DNA of 64,000 nucleotides, from assembly GCA_905250025.1 (NCBI GenBank), contig CAJNOJ010000268.1, positions 1 to 64,000 on the forward strand, given 5' to 3'. The DNA comes from Adineta ricciae (taxonomy: Eukaryota; Rotifera; Eurotatoria; Adinetida; Adinetidae). The translations under genes and the position numbers were made by a program. This document shows, in pieces, positions 1-12,008 of this stretch (within the stretch, counting starts at the first letter, position 1; every line of letters starts with the position of its first letter). Under the pieces are notes generated by a model. It worked only from the letters and a program-made list of their open reading frames with translations. It was not told the origin of the DNA and made no database searches.

Positions 1-1075
1 CTGAGAAGCGAAGAGAAGAAAAGGAATCTCAAAGACGGAACACTACACTACACATTCGTTTTCTCGTTCTTTTTCTTTACTTGGCGAGCGAAAACGAAGA
101 GTAAGAACACACATATAAATACGAAGAGTAAAGAGAGAAATGTTACGGTGAAACACTTTTAGCCATCATCACTCTACCAACAAATGGCTGTGCGTTGGCG
201 AGAAAAAAGCTGAAATAAGAGAGAAGGGTGAAATTGACGACGAAATAGTTGCTGACGGACGTGCCTATTTACCCAGAGCGAATACTATCAAGGTGTTTTC
301 TTTTTCCTTGCTCCTCCTTCCACATACACATACACAAAAGCTAAGTAGAAAGACTATTTGCTTTATATTTCGTTCGTGCTCTCATTCGCCTTTTCCTCTT
401 CATCTCTCCTCTACTTTTTCGCTTATAGACGACGTCGATTCATCATCATTACGAATGCGAGACGTTCGTTCGTGTTGTATACTCTGTCGTTCTCTCTCTC
501 TCTCATTCGTCTTCATGATTTTATTTGAGTAAATGTTAGCAATTTCGTTTTATATACACATACATATATGTCTTGTCCTCAGTCAATGATGATGGTGATG
601 ATGATGATCAAATTAGCCCTCCGGAAAACATAAAAGAAAGGAAGGACGAAAAGATTGACATATTCGTGTGATAATCAATTTTTCAGCTAATACATATTGC
701 GTGATCGTGAATATATGTCGAAATAATAGATGCACTTTTTCGCTTTCTGCTTAGCGAATATTGTAAAAACAATAATCATATCGTACGGTATACATTAGAG
801 TGAAAGAGAACGAGATGAAGAAGAACAGAAATGCAAACATCACTCAAGTGGATATGTGTGTGTGTATATGTACCCAAAGGGTACACGAAAGCGACAGAAC
901 AAACGCAAAGAAACTATTGTTTTCCCGAAAATTGATGCTATTGAATAGGAGTGTACACAGAGTGAACGGTTGGATCAAATATCCATTTCGCTTTCGCACT
1001 GAATCGATCACATTTGATAAAAAATAATGATTTATTAAGAGAAGGAGAAAGAAAGCAACGGTAAAAGCATAACAA
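1..1075. other. Intergenic, no gene seen
   Basis: This is the 3' flank of the formin gene. Only short open frames rich in low-complexity Ser/Phe/Leu or Lys/Arg are present, with no recognisable domain. A short TGATGA-type simple repeat lies around 584-610. The first kilobase may carry the end of another transcript, but I see nothing to support one. Confidence 0.6.
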
Positions 1076-4000
1076 TCATTTGACTTCACGATCATCATTA
1101 TCAAAGAGACCTCGACGTGGCCGACGTACTCGAGGTGCGGTGGCGAATTTTTTTTGTTTAAGTTCTGTCATAAGTGAATCCATAAAATTATTCTCAACTA
1201 ATTTATTTGTATTGCCAGTGGCGAGAGAAGTTCGTTGAGTTGGCAGAGTTTTTGTTGAATTTAATAATACTTTACTCATGGCGAGACTTTTCTGTTTCTC
1301 CTAAAGAAAAAACAACAATCGGTTTCTCTCATTTGTCATCAGACTTGCACGAAACTCACTTTGTTCTCTTTCTCGACTTGTTCGATCAATTGTCGAAATA
1401 TCGTACAACATGTATCGTAATTGAACTCAGTGATATTGGTTTCACCAAATTGATTCATAAGTTCTTTCTCCTGTTGATCACATTCGTTTACTAATGGATC
1501 AAGTATCTGATTGAGTTTGGAACTTGATTGCTAAATGAGTAAAGAAAACAATTCGATAGCGATTTTGTTTTTCTTCTTCTTACTTCATAGAATGGTTTAT
1601 ATTGTTTTATGATTTGTTCATCGTTGAAGGAATTTATTTGTTTAAGACCATCATCAATCTTTTTCTTCCATTCGACGTATTCGATTTTCGCCAATTTCAA
1701 TCTAAAGAAAACAGATATATTCATTCGAAAAGTTGCTTCTTCTCTCGTACTGAACATCATCGGCAAGCATAGGTTTGAGATCATCGATGAATTTGAAATT
1801 TTGTGGTGAATGTTCGAGTAGAACGCCGAGTAGATTTCGATTTTCACTTGATCGAATGTCATGAAGTTGATTAAGAATTTCCAATCGAAAACCAAATGCA
1901 TTGCCAGCATACGAACCCTAAGATATCGAGTAGTCAGATGTTTTCTTTTCTCGAAAGAGAAACACTTACATAGTTGAGGAAATCGCCAACGGACAAAAGT
2001 GAGCGTGCTAATTGTTTAAGTGACGGTTCAACTTGGAGAAAAGTTGTTATTTTAACAATCAATTGGAATTTTCGCTTGAAATCATCGAATGTATCATCGA
2101 ATTCTGCCATTAGGATACGTGTACGAATACGGAATTCGCAGTGAGATATACAAGTTATTTCGTGAATAAACTCTTCCGGTAATGCCCATTGCTCACGTGG
2201 ATGATCATGTACAAGACTGATCTGTTTTGGAAAAATCGAAGAGGATGAATTAAGTCATTCGGAACAAACTTACTTCATCGTCGTTTGGTAAAATTTTTAA
2301 TAACATGCGAAGACATTCGCTATTTAGATCGGATTGAAAATCTCGTAGTGATTCACTGAACGATTGCGCATTGGTAAAATTGAATTTTTTCAAGAAAACA
2401 TTTATTCCAATCGAACGATTATGAGGTAAAATTTGTACCTTTAATTAAAAGATATCTCAACTCTGCGCGAATATTATACAAGTCCTACCGCCGTCGGTTT
2501 GGCTTTGGTCGATAGCGTACCATTATTACTCTTTTCCTTTTTGACTTGGAAGAAATCTTCTAATTGTGTAAAATCGATGTTATTGTCCAATGTCTTATTC
2601 ACATCCTTCCAAAACTGACTAGTAGCTGAAAGAAAGTACATTGAGAACTTCTCAATGACAAGTGCTCCTCGAATTGAGAAGTAAATACATACTCAGGATA
2701 GTGGTTGGTAATTTCTTCCACTGCAATCGTCGCAGTTGATTTTTGGGTTTGGGTATATTATCGACTAGAGCAGATAGACCAGCTAAACTCATCTCAAAAT
2801 TGAGTCCTCCTGGCGCTGGAGGCACTGGTGCGCCACCAACACCAGGTGGCGGTGGAGGTGTACCTCCCAGACCACTTGGTAGTGGTGGCGGTGGTGGTGG
2901 TGCACCTCCTAGACCACTTGGTAGTGGTGGCGGTGGTGGTGGTACACCTCCTAGACCACTTGGTAGCGGTGGCGGTGGTGGTGGTGGTGTACCTCCCAGG
3001 CCACTTGGTAGTGGTGGTGGAGGTGGAATAGCTGAAGGCGGAGGTTGTAGGTATGCAGGCAACGGTGGAGGTGGTGAAGCCGAAGTGTTTTGTAGATTAG
3101 AAGAGACTTCTCGTCGAGTGTCTTCAGGAACGGCTGATTGCACAAGGGAAGATGAAATATCTGAATGTTTTGTACTATTGACTAACACAGAAGTTGTTTC
3201 AGTATTTGTAAGTAGTGGAGCTAATTTTGGCACAGTAGGTACTTCTTGTTGAGTGGAAGAAAGTTCATTCTTTAATTGAGGAACGATATCTGTTTGTATC
3301 GCTTTCTCAATTGTTTTCTTTTGTGGTTTCTTTTCTGTTATATGCGAAACAAAATGAAGAAGATCTTGAAGAAATCTGTCGCTAAATAGTAAATAACCTC
3401 AATATAAACGCCTGCCATGTTTTATTCCTAACTTACCGATCCTGTGACGTTGCATCTGTCAGAACAGAATAGAGCACTTGCATGGCCGTGAGAAAAAGAG
3501 CGGATTCGTTGGAATTTGATGCTAACTAGTAGAAAAGCACAGATGTTCAGAAAAAGAATCTTTTTCCATAACAAACTTGTAATTGAATAGCTTGACAAAC
3601 AGCTTGATTATCATTCTGATCGAAGTGGTCAAGAAACTCTCCTTCATCCCGCTTTTGTTCTTCGAGAAATCGATCTAACTGATGATCGAGATCTTCATTT
3701 TCATCCGCGCGTGCTTGTTCCAAAGTTAAAGCAAATCCGTTTGCTAAAAGGGGACTTGTTCAATAAACAATCAACTTAGATGTAAACTGAAAACTTACCA
3801 TAGAGAATATTGCGGTAAGACAATCGCTTCTCAATCGATTCTGTTGACGAGAGAATACTATTCAGCAAGGCAATAGCTGACCATTTGTGTTTGGCAACAA
3901 CAGAATATTTCAATTGTTCAAGAATAACAACGAATAGATTCGATAATTTGTTATTTGCCTAAGAAAACAAAAGAAGAAATATTTAGATTTTGTTAGTCCT

Positions 4001-4860
4001 CTCCCATTCTAGAAATGTTATATGAGTTTACTAATTTATACCTCATCACAAGTTCGTATTTTCTGAAATATGCCCCGGTCGCTTATTTTCTAGCTTTTGT
4101 CAATCAGTATATTTACCTGAAAATCTTCTAATGATTTGAGAACTAATTCATAACCATCTTGTGAGTAAACACACAGTGCAGTTAACAATTCGAACACACG
4201 CATTCGAATGTCAGTTGATGGAACCGTTAAAACTACAACACATCATTCCATTTTTACAAAAACAATCTAAAATCTCCTTTACAAACCTTTAGCAATCGAA
4301 TCAATATATTGAGGATTTGATGCGATATGTTCGAATAATTCACTGATATTCATCATCGCTCGTAAACATTGTAAAGTTTCATTGACCAAAATGGCATCGA
4401 CCAGTGATAAGCCCCTTGTTGTGATCTGTTCCAAATACGACAGCAATGCATGTAAACCTCCCTCGCGTGCGAATTCAATTGTCCATGCTCGATTGTTTCC
4501 ATCTAATAACTTCTTCTTTAACGAAACGCATTTCATAAATGTCATATCACTAAAAATCGCAAGTGCTTCGTCATACGTCGCAATCAATTGTTCCTCTTCA
4601 ATCAGACGTTGCTTTTTAGCATGAATTTGTTCAATAATTCGACGAATAGCACGTTTGAATAATTCACGTCCTCGAATGGCTTTTTGTACCGCCTGTCGAC
4701 TAATATACTGACGAAAAGAATCGGTTCGAAAGATCGATGATTGTGTTGGCGGTGCTAGACTAGTTTTCTGCATCGGCATGGGTGACGAGTTTAGGAGATT
4801 TCCTGCTGGAACAGGCGACATCCGAGGGGTAAGCACAGGTGGAGTGTAGACTCGTCTCAT
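1076..4860 (-). CDS. DIAPH: Diaphanous-related formin
   Basis: Rho-regulated actin nucleator of the cell cortex. Fourteen exons splice in frame to about 1016 aa: 4287-4860, 4117-4232, 4042-4062, 3799-3958, 3577-3743, 3437-3525, 2693-3381, 2489-2625, 2274-2438, 1970-2221, 1751-1917, 1584-1701, 1360-1530 and 1076-1300. The N-terminal half has the GBD/FH3 armadillo region (AWTIEF, GGLHALLSYL, NETLQCLRAMMN). A proline-rich FH1 made of PPPPPPLPSGLGG units follows in the 689-nt exon, then FH2 (WKDVNKTLDNNIDFTQLEDF through AFGFRLEILNQLHDIRS). The last exon ends in an autoinhibitory DAD, MDSLMTELKQ followed by basic RVRRPRRG, so Rho release is probably retained. The ATG at 4860 lies 6 nt after a splice acceptor, so a 5' UTR exon probably lies upstream. 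The 21-nt exon encodes KIRTCDE. Confidence 0.93.
2826..3030 (-). repeat. FH1 coding tandem repeat (about 42-48 bp, four units)
   Basis: On the minus strand four near-copies of a unit encode a polyproline run followed by LPSGLGG. Each polyproline block is a potential profilin-binding site. Units differ mainly in the residue after GG (T, V or A) and in the number of prolines, as expected for slippage and unequal exchange. Confidence 0.85.
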
Positions 4861-5796
4861 TTTTGATCTAAACAAGACACAGTAGAAGAAGGGAATTCAA
4901 AGAAAAAGTATTCGTTGTAGTTCCTACATTTTCTTGAAGAAGAATCCAATGAAAAAATAGAATATAAATAAACAAATTTGGATAAAAAGTTTCACGACAG
5001 TCAAAAAGATAAGCTTCATGTGATCTTATCTCGATTGATAAGAAATAAAAAGAAAGATTTTCACGCGGACTAGATAACTGAAAGAAACATTTCACGATTC
5101 TGGTTAATCTTATTCGATTGGTTAACGTAGATCAATATTAGTATATGGAAAACATAGTTAAATAACAAAAAAGGAAAGAAATGAGCTTAAAACTACATGT
5201 CAGACAGATTTTACTTGTTCTGTTGATCGTATTTATTCGATAGAGGCTCGTTTTCTTCTTCTTCCTTTTCATATATTTATATGCGTGCATATGCACACGA
5301 GACAAAATGTATTAGGTGATAGTACTGATAAGAAACAATTTTTCGTTTCTTACCCTCGAAGTAGTCATTCAATTCACACATTATTCAAAGGAGAAAAAAA
5401 AACGTTGGCGTATGTTTTTTTGCTTTCGTAACTCGTCAGTGATTGAATCATATTTAACTATATACAGGATTTGTTTGTGAATAGAAATTCAAAATAGTTC
5501 TAGTCATGCGCATTGTTGTTTCTACTGCAAATGTTTGACAGTAATAAAAAGGTGAAAGAAATCGACTTAGAATTGTCGAAGAAATAACAGTTACTTCTTT
5601 CGAGTAGTTGACTCATTCGTGAAAAATACAATGTAATGATTCAGTTCCAATTAGATTATTCATTTTTTCATAATGAAATATTTGAATATGAATAAATGCT
5701 AATCATTATTCAAGATCTTAGTAGAATGATTCATGTAGAGACTGATGATTGTTTGTTTTATACAATAATGGAAGTGAAGTTTACGTTTGTGGTGAA
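4861..5796. other. Intergenic/5' region of formin
   Basis: AT-rich sequence with no convincing coding region. It should hold the formin promoter and a non-coding first exon, because a TTTAG acceptor sits just before the start codon at 4860. I could not identify the matching donor. Confidence 0.5.
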
Positions 5797-7098
5797 TTAC
5801 AGCTGATGAAACTGGATTCCTGTCCTAGTTATAACAACCAATAGATTTGGCTCAAACAGAATGGCACGGCGTGGTGTCGAGTGATAAGCGATCGTATTTT
5901 TGATTTTCCCATCAGCAGTGACATGTACCAGATGATTATTCTTGTGATCGACTACTATCCATTCGTTGCACGTGATTGCACAGCAACGAAAAATACTTTC
6001 GTTGATTGAAAAAATACCAAGTGCAAGTGACCAAACACAAGTCAGTGTTTCAACAGATCTTAATTCTATTCGTACATCTGTATTTTGTGTATTCTGCACC
6101 ATCATGGCAAGCATTCCGTGTCTGTACACAATATCATCAACAATATCAGTTGATGATTTTTCAAACACTTGCCATTTTTGGATCAGCTCCATCGAAGATG
6201 AAATACTATAACATCCGATCCAAGGAGGACTTGTATCGACTAGCAAAAATAGACAAGTGTCAGAGCATGTGCATGCTAACCATTTATATTTCTCGATCAT
6301 TTGGCCAACTTCTATCGATGATATATCTTTTTCAACAATGTAAATGTTGTATTTTTCGATCAAAATAAACTTGTCTAATGTTGCTGACCAACACATATCG
6401 TAAATTTTATCATAAGTCCACAGAATTTGTTTGACTACTTTCATATCACGATTTACTAAACATAAATTTGGATTAGTGTGTATCAGCAAATACTGTTCAT
6501 TGCAAGCTAACACACTGTAGCTACCATTAGCAGAGTTAAACGTCTTACAGTTATTGAAAACCTTGGAAATATCAATTTCCGACGAGTTTTTCTCACTGAT
6601 ATTGATAGATTCCTCATCCAATTCGAATCCACGAAAATTTATTTGCAGCGTTGTTTGTTCAATCTTGTTTATTGCTGCTTCTAAATAACGTACAGTTGAC
6701 ACTAATGAATCGAGATCTTTCTGGGTAATTTCTTGTTCACGAACGATCTCGGCAACTTTCGTACGTACACGATCAATCTCTTCTTTTTGTAATCGAACTT
6801 TCGTATCGATGAGATCATTAACTTGTCGACATTGCCGTTCGAAGAAGCGATCAATTTTCTGATGGCATTCCACACGCCAATGTTCAAGTTTTAGACAACA
6901 ATTCGCAGTGATGCCTTCAGTATACAAGATTTGAAGACGTTCACCTAGTGTGTTGATTGTATCCGTTAACGGACTTATTTGTGAGAGGAGTGCAACGTTG
7001 TGCTCTGTTAGATGTTGAAGACACAGATTTTGTTTGCAACAATCGCACAGACCACGCGATGTTCGATTACATTTTGCTAGATTACATAGTTGCGACAT
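5797..7098 (-). CDS. B-box-like zinc finger / coiled-coil / propeller-like protein
   Basis: Single uninterrupted 433-aa frame from an ATG at 7098. Residues 5-33 carry Cys/His pairs in B-box style (CNLAKC, CDCCKQNLC, HLTEHN). Residues 60-170 are charged and heptad-like, consistent with a coiled coil (VRLQKEEIDRVRTKVAEIV). The C-terminal 240 residues have short repeating beta-strand-like stretches with Trp/Tyr (SVLACNEQYLLIH, DMCWSATLDKFILIE) that resemble a degenerate WD-like propeller. The architecture parallels the B-box/NHL genes at 24.7-28 kb, though the sequence differs and no NHL motif is visible. By analogy with TRIM-like proteins it may be a scaffold or RNA/protein-binding factor. The function is unproven. 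Confidence 0.75.
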   Translation of the reverse strand: MSQLCNLAKCNRTSRGLCDCCKQNLCLQHLTEHNVALLSQISPLTDTINTLGERLQILYTEGITANCCLKLEHWRVECHQKIDRFFERQCRQVNDLIDTKVRLQKEEIDRVRTKVAEIVREQEITQKDLDSLVSTVRYLEAAINKIEQTTLQINFRGFELDEESINISEKNSSEIDISKVFNNCKTFNSANGSYSVLACNEQYLLIHTNPNLCLVNRDMKVVKQILWTYDKIYDMCWSATLDKFILIEKYNIYIVEKDISSIEVGQMIEKYKWLACTCSDTCLFLLVDTSPPWIGCYSISSSMELIQKWQVFEKSSTDIVDDIVYRHGMLAMMVQNTQNTDVRIELRSVETLTCVWSLALGIFSINESIFRCCAITCNEWIVVDHKNNHLVHVTADGKIKNTIAYHSTPRRAILFEPNLLVVITRTGIQFHQL

Positions 7099-7975
7099 TT
7101 TGTATTGGAATTCACTTTTCTAAAACAACTAAACGGAATCTCAATTTCATCTAAATACCGACATGATTCTTACCAAAATACATAAGATGTACTTTTCTTC
7201 CTCGCGTCGTCCATTAAAAGCACGTTTTTTTGTAATTTCAAAATCGTCATCACCACCTTTACTTGCACGAGACCTCTATTCATTCATCCCTGCATACTTC
7301 AGCAAGAAACAATCAACAACTGAATCTGTCCAAAGCACAGCGATCAATAATTTAATGCAACTGTAACACATCGTTGCCTTTTCTACCAAGGACAACCATC
7401 ACCTGGTGTCATACCTTCGTCTAAGTCTATCAATATAGTTTTTCAACATACGCAAGCAACATTTTTTTCGTTATACAAATAGTTTGTGTCAAGATAAATA
7501 CACACTAACAGAAGCAAATCATTTATCCATTCAATTCTTCTCAAATCAATGCAATGGATATCTTATCGCATTGTATATTTATCCACATAAAAACACAATC
7601 CAACATTGTCGTACGTTTTTAATTGATTGTTCCTTCAGCTAATATTGACGTTCCTCACCATTTACACATTACATAAGCGAATGCTGTACGCTATGCGTAC
7701 AGAGCCTCTCAATAGAATAAGTCAACAAGCGATTTTTTTCCTCGACAATTTATATATTTGTTCGGAACATTATCATTGAAAAACTAAAACACCTCGGGTA
7801 TCATGACTTTGTCTTTTGATCATAAAAAGTAAAAAAAAATAACAATAAAAAAGTAACAGAAAAAGAAAATCACTTTACAAACATATATAAAGCTGATTAA
7901 TATAAGAGAAAAAAAGAGAAATATTCTTCTTCTGTTGTTTGGTTGAAATGTAAATTATGTATAAAAATATAGAAT
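7099..7975. other. Intergenic, no gene supported
   Basis: Upstream of the B-box-like gene. A 67-aa plus-strand frame beginning 65 bp from that gene's start has no recognisable feature. A homopolymer-rich AT stretch (7830-7970) follows and probably contains the 3' end of the gene at 7976. Confidence 0.5.
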
Positions 7976-8665
7976 TCATTGATAATCTTCATTAAGTGCA
8001 TCGTAAAAGACCTCGTCATCGGTAACATTATTAATAGCGATGATCTGGCCTTTTCTCCGTTTCATTCTTAGTCGGTTAAAAAGATGATATGTTCGAGCTT
8101 TCAACGTGTAACATGCTCCATTCGACGAATAATATTTATAGAAAAAATGTGAAAACGAACGAAACATTTTTTCAAATGTTCGATTAGTGAACGGCTCGAG
8201 AAGAATTGATAGTAAATAGAAGATTTGGTAGATTTTGAATATTAAGTCCATTAGACGTGCAATGATAAGATGAAGGGCGGAAAAGATTGAGCGAACCATT
8301 CGTATCCATCCGTGAACAGTTTCGATAATTCGAACTATGGTTTCAATAAACGAGATGATTCGTCGTATTATACGATCGATTATCAGAAAGAAACGTACGA
8401 TCAGTGTGACACTTAAACATAAAGAATGATATGTTCGATGAATATTAGAGAACAACGAGCGACGACGACGACGTTTGTATTCACTACTATCTCCGGGAAA
8501 GTGGTCAGATTTGAGACGATATTTTCTACGAAAGATAAAAATCATACAGCTTGATGAGAAAAAAACAAGACAACAACAAGCAGCATACGATTTGAAACGG
8601 GCGAGTAATGATTGACGTTGGAATGGTTTATACTGATACTGCTTTTTGGATTTGAATAAAATCAT
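7976..8665 (-). CDS. Basic membrane-associated protein of unknown function
   Basis: Uninterrupted 229-aa frame from an ATG at 8665. The protein is strongly basic. Residues 25-45 form a Cys-rich hydrophobic segment (YAACCCLVFFSSSCMIFIF) that could span a membrane. Two further Ile/Val/Phe-rich stretches, around residues 78-150, alternate hydrophobic and Arg residues (RIIRRIISFIETIVRIIETV), which suggests amphipathic helices. The C-terminus is acidic (TDDEVFYDALNEDYQ). I do not recognise the family. A real gene is likely from the length and the non-random composition, but no splice context or homologue supports it here. Confidence 0.5.
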   Translation of the reverse strand: MILFKSKKQYQYKPFQRQSLLARFKSYAACCCLVFFSSSCMIFIFRRKYRLKSDHFPGDSSEYKRRRRRSLFSNIHRTYHSLCLSVTLIVRFFLIIDRIIRRIISFIETIVRIIETVHGWIRMVRSIFSALHLIIARLMDLIFKIYQIFYLLSILLEPFTNRTFEKMFRSFSHFFYKYYSSNGACYTLKARTYHLFNRLRMKRRKGQIIAINNVTDDEVFYDALNEDYQ

Positions 8666-9991
8666 ATTTAAAGGCGGTGATGTTCTTCTTCACGAAGTCA
8701 TGTTGCGAAAAGAACGGGAGAAAATATGTTGGAATGATGAGAAACAGCCTGTAAACATCAACGTATATCATCATTTTTTTCGTCGTAGTCACACTATTTA
8801 TGATAGTAAGGACGAAGAATAAAACGAACGTGTAGCTGTGATGATAAACAAATTACAGGTATTGTATTGAAGAGAGAAAATATCTATATTCTTATCTAAG
8901 AAGATACATTCGGTAAGAGGAATCGAAATGAACTACTTTGAGAAAACATTTCAATTCGGAAAAAACAGAGAAAATGTCGAACAATAGCAGGTGACATGTT
9001 AGCTGAATTCGTCCTCAATCATGAATGTATGCGATAGAGTCGCTAAACAGAAAAGAAAGTGTCCATACAAACCAATTGAATTCTTGTTCTTTGTCTGTTG
9101 GAACCAAATGAGTGCCACCGGCATATGTGCATGCAATTGGCACGTTGAAAGAAGAAGAGGAGGAGAACACTTCATACTTTTAATTACATGTTAAACTACA
9201 AGGTCTTATGACTTACCATATTATCTAACATTCATTTCATTGTTTTATTCGATTGAAAATGTAACCGTACAGCGACAAAGATAAAAATGAAAGCGATGTC
9301 GATGAGATTTTTTATGTATGTCTACTCGAGTTAACAACGTACGCGCTAAAGAATACATTCTGATGAATGAAAAAGGCCCATATGTATGTTATATGTACAG
9401 CAAACAACAAGGATTAAATAGATAAGAAAAATAGAGAATAATAGAATTGATGTCACTGTCACAATGCTAAAGGCTATAACGTAGGGCGAAAGCTATTTGT
9501 TTGCTTTGCGACCGTTGATTCTTGTTATTGTTGTTGCCGCCAATGACACGTCCTACTTTCGAAGTATCTAGAATCTCTGGGGTAAGAAAGAATATACAAA
9601 GGAAGATCTCTGAAGATCACACGGTTTTGTGCATTTTGTCAGATACAAAATATATTCTCTGATCAAATTTTTGTATAGCGTAATTTCTCTTCTATTCTTC
9701 GTTAATTACGAAATTGGCTACAGCATCAATGATAATGACGTCAATTTTGAAAACAATTTTAGACATAGGATGGGAAAAAGAAGTATCTCTGACCTATTTC
9801 GAATCGTTTCTCATTCCACAGTTCCACGAAACTTGATTAGCACGCACTTCAAGTTTTGTTTGTTTGTTTTTTTAATTTTCTTTATTGATAATGTTTTCTT
9901 ATTGATCTTTTCTCATAATTCTTGTTAACAAAAACAACCGATAGAAATCTTGCAACGACAAAAAAAGAAAACAACCACACCATAGTCATGT
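8666..9991. other. Intergenic, one weak peptide-precursor-like frame
   Basis: Mostly AT-rich spacer. On the plus strand, 9643-9928 is an open stretch after a possible CAG acceptor (9641-9643). It encodes a hydrophobic leader-like segment and then RHRMGKRS, which has an amidation Gly plus a dibasic site. No ATG precedes it in frame, so I do not annotate it as a gene. Confidence 0.3.
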
Positions 9992-10470
9992 TTATGCTGT
10001 TGCAATGGCGGTCGATTGTTCGCCTGGTACTGTTCGGATAATGTCAGAATCACCTGGGTCAGTTATAGCAAGAATACCTACACGGAAATATTTGCCACAA
10101 GCTGTGCCCAATTCGATATTGTTTCCTCCGTAGTGGTGCACACCAGTTTTAGCTAACATAGCGTAATATTCGATTTCACTTTTTCTGTGCAAATGGAAAA
10201 ATGAAAGTCAATGCACGGAATGAAATGAAACAAAGGACAAACCGGATTTGTGGTGTGTTTCCTGAGACAAGAATTAATTTAGCTTGTCCGTTGCGGAGTG
10301 CCTTGAGTGTTTGACGGTAGCCGAGAACGTATTTGCCAGATTTCATAACAAGTTGGAGACGTTGATTGATGGTCTCAGCTTGTTTTTTCTAGATTGAAAA
10401 AAGCTTTCCTTAGCCATGGAATTCAAGAAAGTTTTTCACATACTCCGGCGACTTTTTTTGGTTGTGGCAT
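9992..10470 (-). CDS. RPL30: 60S ribosomal protein eL30
   Basis: Large-subunit ribosomal protein. Three exons (10444-10470, 10243-10388, 9992-10184) join in frame to 121 aa starting MPQPKKVAG. Family signatures are clear: [18 protein letters not shown] near the N-terminus, then [34 protein letters not shown] and [11 protein letters not shown]. The length is close to the usual 115 aa, with a slightly longer, Ala/Thr-rich tail. The gene is compact, with two introns of 54-58 nt, as expected for a highly expressed gene. Nothing looks damaged. Confidence 0.97.
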
Positions 10471-11111
10471 GGTGTTAAAACAGAAATCTAGAAAATTCAA
10501 TTGAAAAAAGATCTTCTCTATCAAATAAAAAGCATGAAATGATAAACAGAATCCAATTTAAATGGTATTCTCATGGCGATATTTTCATTGGTCGAAAATC
10601 TCGAATAGCTCTCGACCTCCTTCATAATTTCTTCGCTTCTATTCACTCGGCGCTACTATCGTTAATCAATTATTTGTTATTTTTTTTCGACATATACATC
10701 GTACATATATAGAATTTGAAATGATCGTTACTAACAAACGTAAAGTATACTCTATTGATGAATATCCTTTCACGCGGGATACGTACGAACTCAGATATGG
10801 GATAGTTCGATACAACATTGTCTTGTTCTTCGACTTTTAATAGTCGGATTCGAAATATTATCAGTATTAATTGTCAAAATATTTTCCGAACTGGATAATT
10901 TTTACACCAGGATGAACAGAGAGTAAATCGATACATCTGGCTCAAGAAGTAAATTTCAGTTGTTTCCTTTGAATAAAGTGCAACTCTTAAATATAATTAA
11001 TTCTGTTCGATAGAAACGGTCTTCCGTTATAAACGCAAATCGTGTAAAATAAAATAGTCAGAACACTCGCGTTTCGGGTACTTCTTCAGATTGACGACAT
11101 CTTCGTCGGAT
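10471..11111. other. Promoter side of eL30; no gene seen
   Basis: Contains the upstream region of eL30 and then AT-rich sequence without coding signals. Short tracts such as 10681-10710 are simple AT sequence. Confidence 0.5.
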
Positions 11112-11507
11112 TCATGAAGGTTCTGATAGGAAAGAGAATTTATTGGCTTGCCCATTCGTATAGAGTATACATACTTTAATGGATCTATGTGAATCTAAAC
11201 CCTGGTACCAATACATTATAAGATCTAGTATTTCTTGTAATTTAAGTGTTCTATGTTCAACAAAAGTATTTTTGTGTATAGAACGAAACGACTTACAAAC
11301 TCGGCATTGCCATTTACATTTATCAATCGACTTCGAACACGATTCTAAATACCAATTATGTTGTAATTTCGGACAGAATTCAGTTGGATAAGTGTGTAGC
11401 AAGCTAACACGTTGGCAAAAATGAATACTTTTTTCTAAATCATCAGTTAAACTATTACATTCACGAACCGAGAGATCATCAAGAGCTGGAATTGGAGAGT
11501 AAGCCAC
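11112..11507 (-). pseudogene. Merlin/ISXO2-type transposase remnant (N-terminal zinc-ribbon part)
   Basis: The reading frame gives about 130 aa. A Cys-rich ribbon is visible: FCPKLQHNW, then CKWQCRVCKSFRS. It is followed by the segment that leads into the transposase core in ISXO2-like proteins (TLKLQEILDLIMYWYQG). The frame ends soon after, so the whole DDE catalytic domain is missing (full proteins are about 300 aa or longer). No ATG opens the frame; instead a TTTACAG acceptor at about 11508 precedes it, so it may have been an exon. No flanking inverted repeats were found. It is either a dead DNA-transposon fragment or an exapted zinc-ribbon exon. The assignment rests on remembered family features. 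Confidence 0.6.
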
Positions 11508-12008
11508 TGTAAATGAAATCAGTTACTGTTAGAGAGTACTACTTATAGAACATCAATAATTAATTGATCTTTCTGTAAATCAATATTTGTTTAGACTCTA
11601 AACGAGGGCCCTGTCTCTATCGATACGAGTCGATAAGCTAATAAATTTTCTATTCTTTCCTATCATAATATTCACGAATCAGACGATGGCGTCGTCAATC
11701 TCAAGGCGTACCCATCAAGGTGTATTAAAATACATCTCTGAAAGAAAAAAAAGTCGTTTGACGGAAAACACTTTTCCCATCATTGGTTATGCACAGTTTC
11801 ATCTATGAATTTTAAAAGAGAAAAAAAAGAATTTCCTGAAGTAATATTCTGAAGTGCTGTTTTGTTAGCATTCTCTTTTTCTCGAAGTATACTTTGCTAA
11901 ACATCAAACATCAACGATTAGGCATTTAGTAAGTAAAGATCTGTTACCGCTCATACCCTCAAAATATGTTTATGCATAACGGGGCATATTTTGAATAATC
12001 TCTTTGTC
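11508..12008. other. Intergenic/promoter region
   Basis: About 500 bp upstream of the methyltransferase. No coding region or clear element is seen. Confidence 0.5.

Noticed and set aside
2743-3252. Plus-strand Gly-rich frame over the formin FH1
   Set aside because: It is the antisense shadow of the polyproline repeat; the minus strand carries the formin domain and splice sites.
7163-7366. 67-aa ATG frame divergent from the B-box-like gene
   Set aside because: The start is only 65 bp from the neighbouring start, with no domain and no splice evidence; it could be real but is unsupported.
11991-12008. Start of the methyltransferase at 11991
   Set aside because: The codon there is TTG; the first ATG in frame is 12009 and it directly precedes the membrane anchor.
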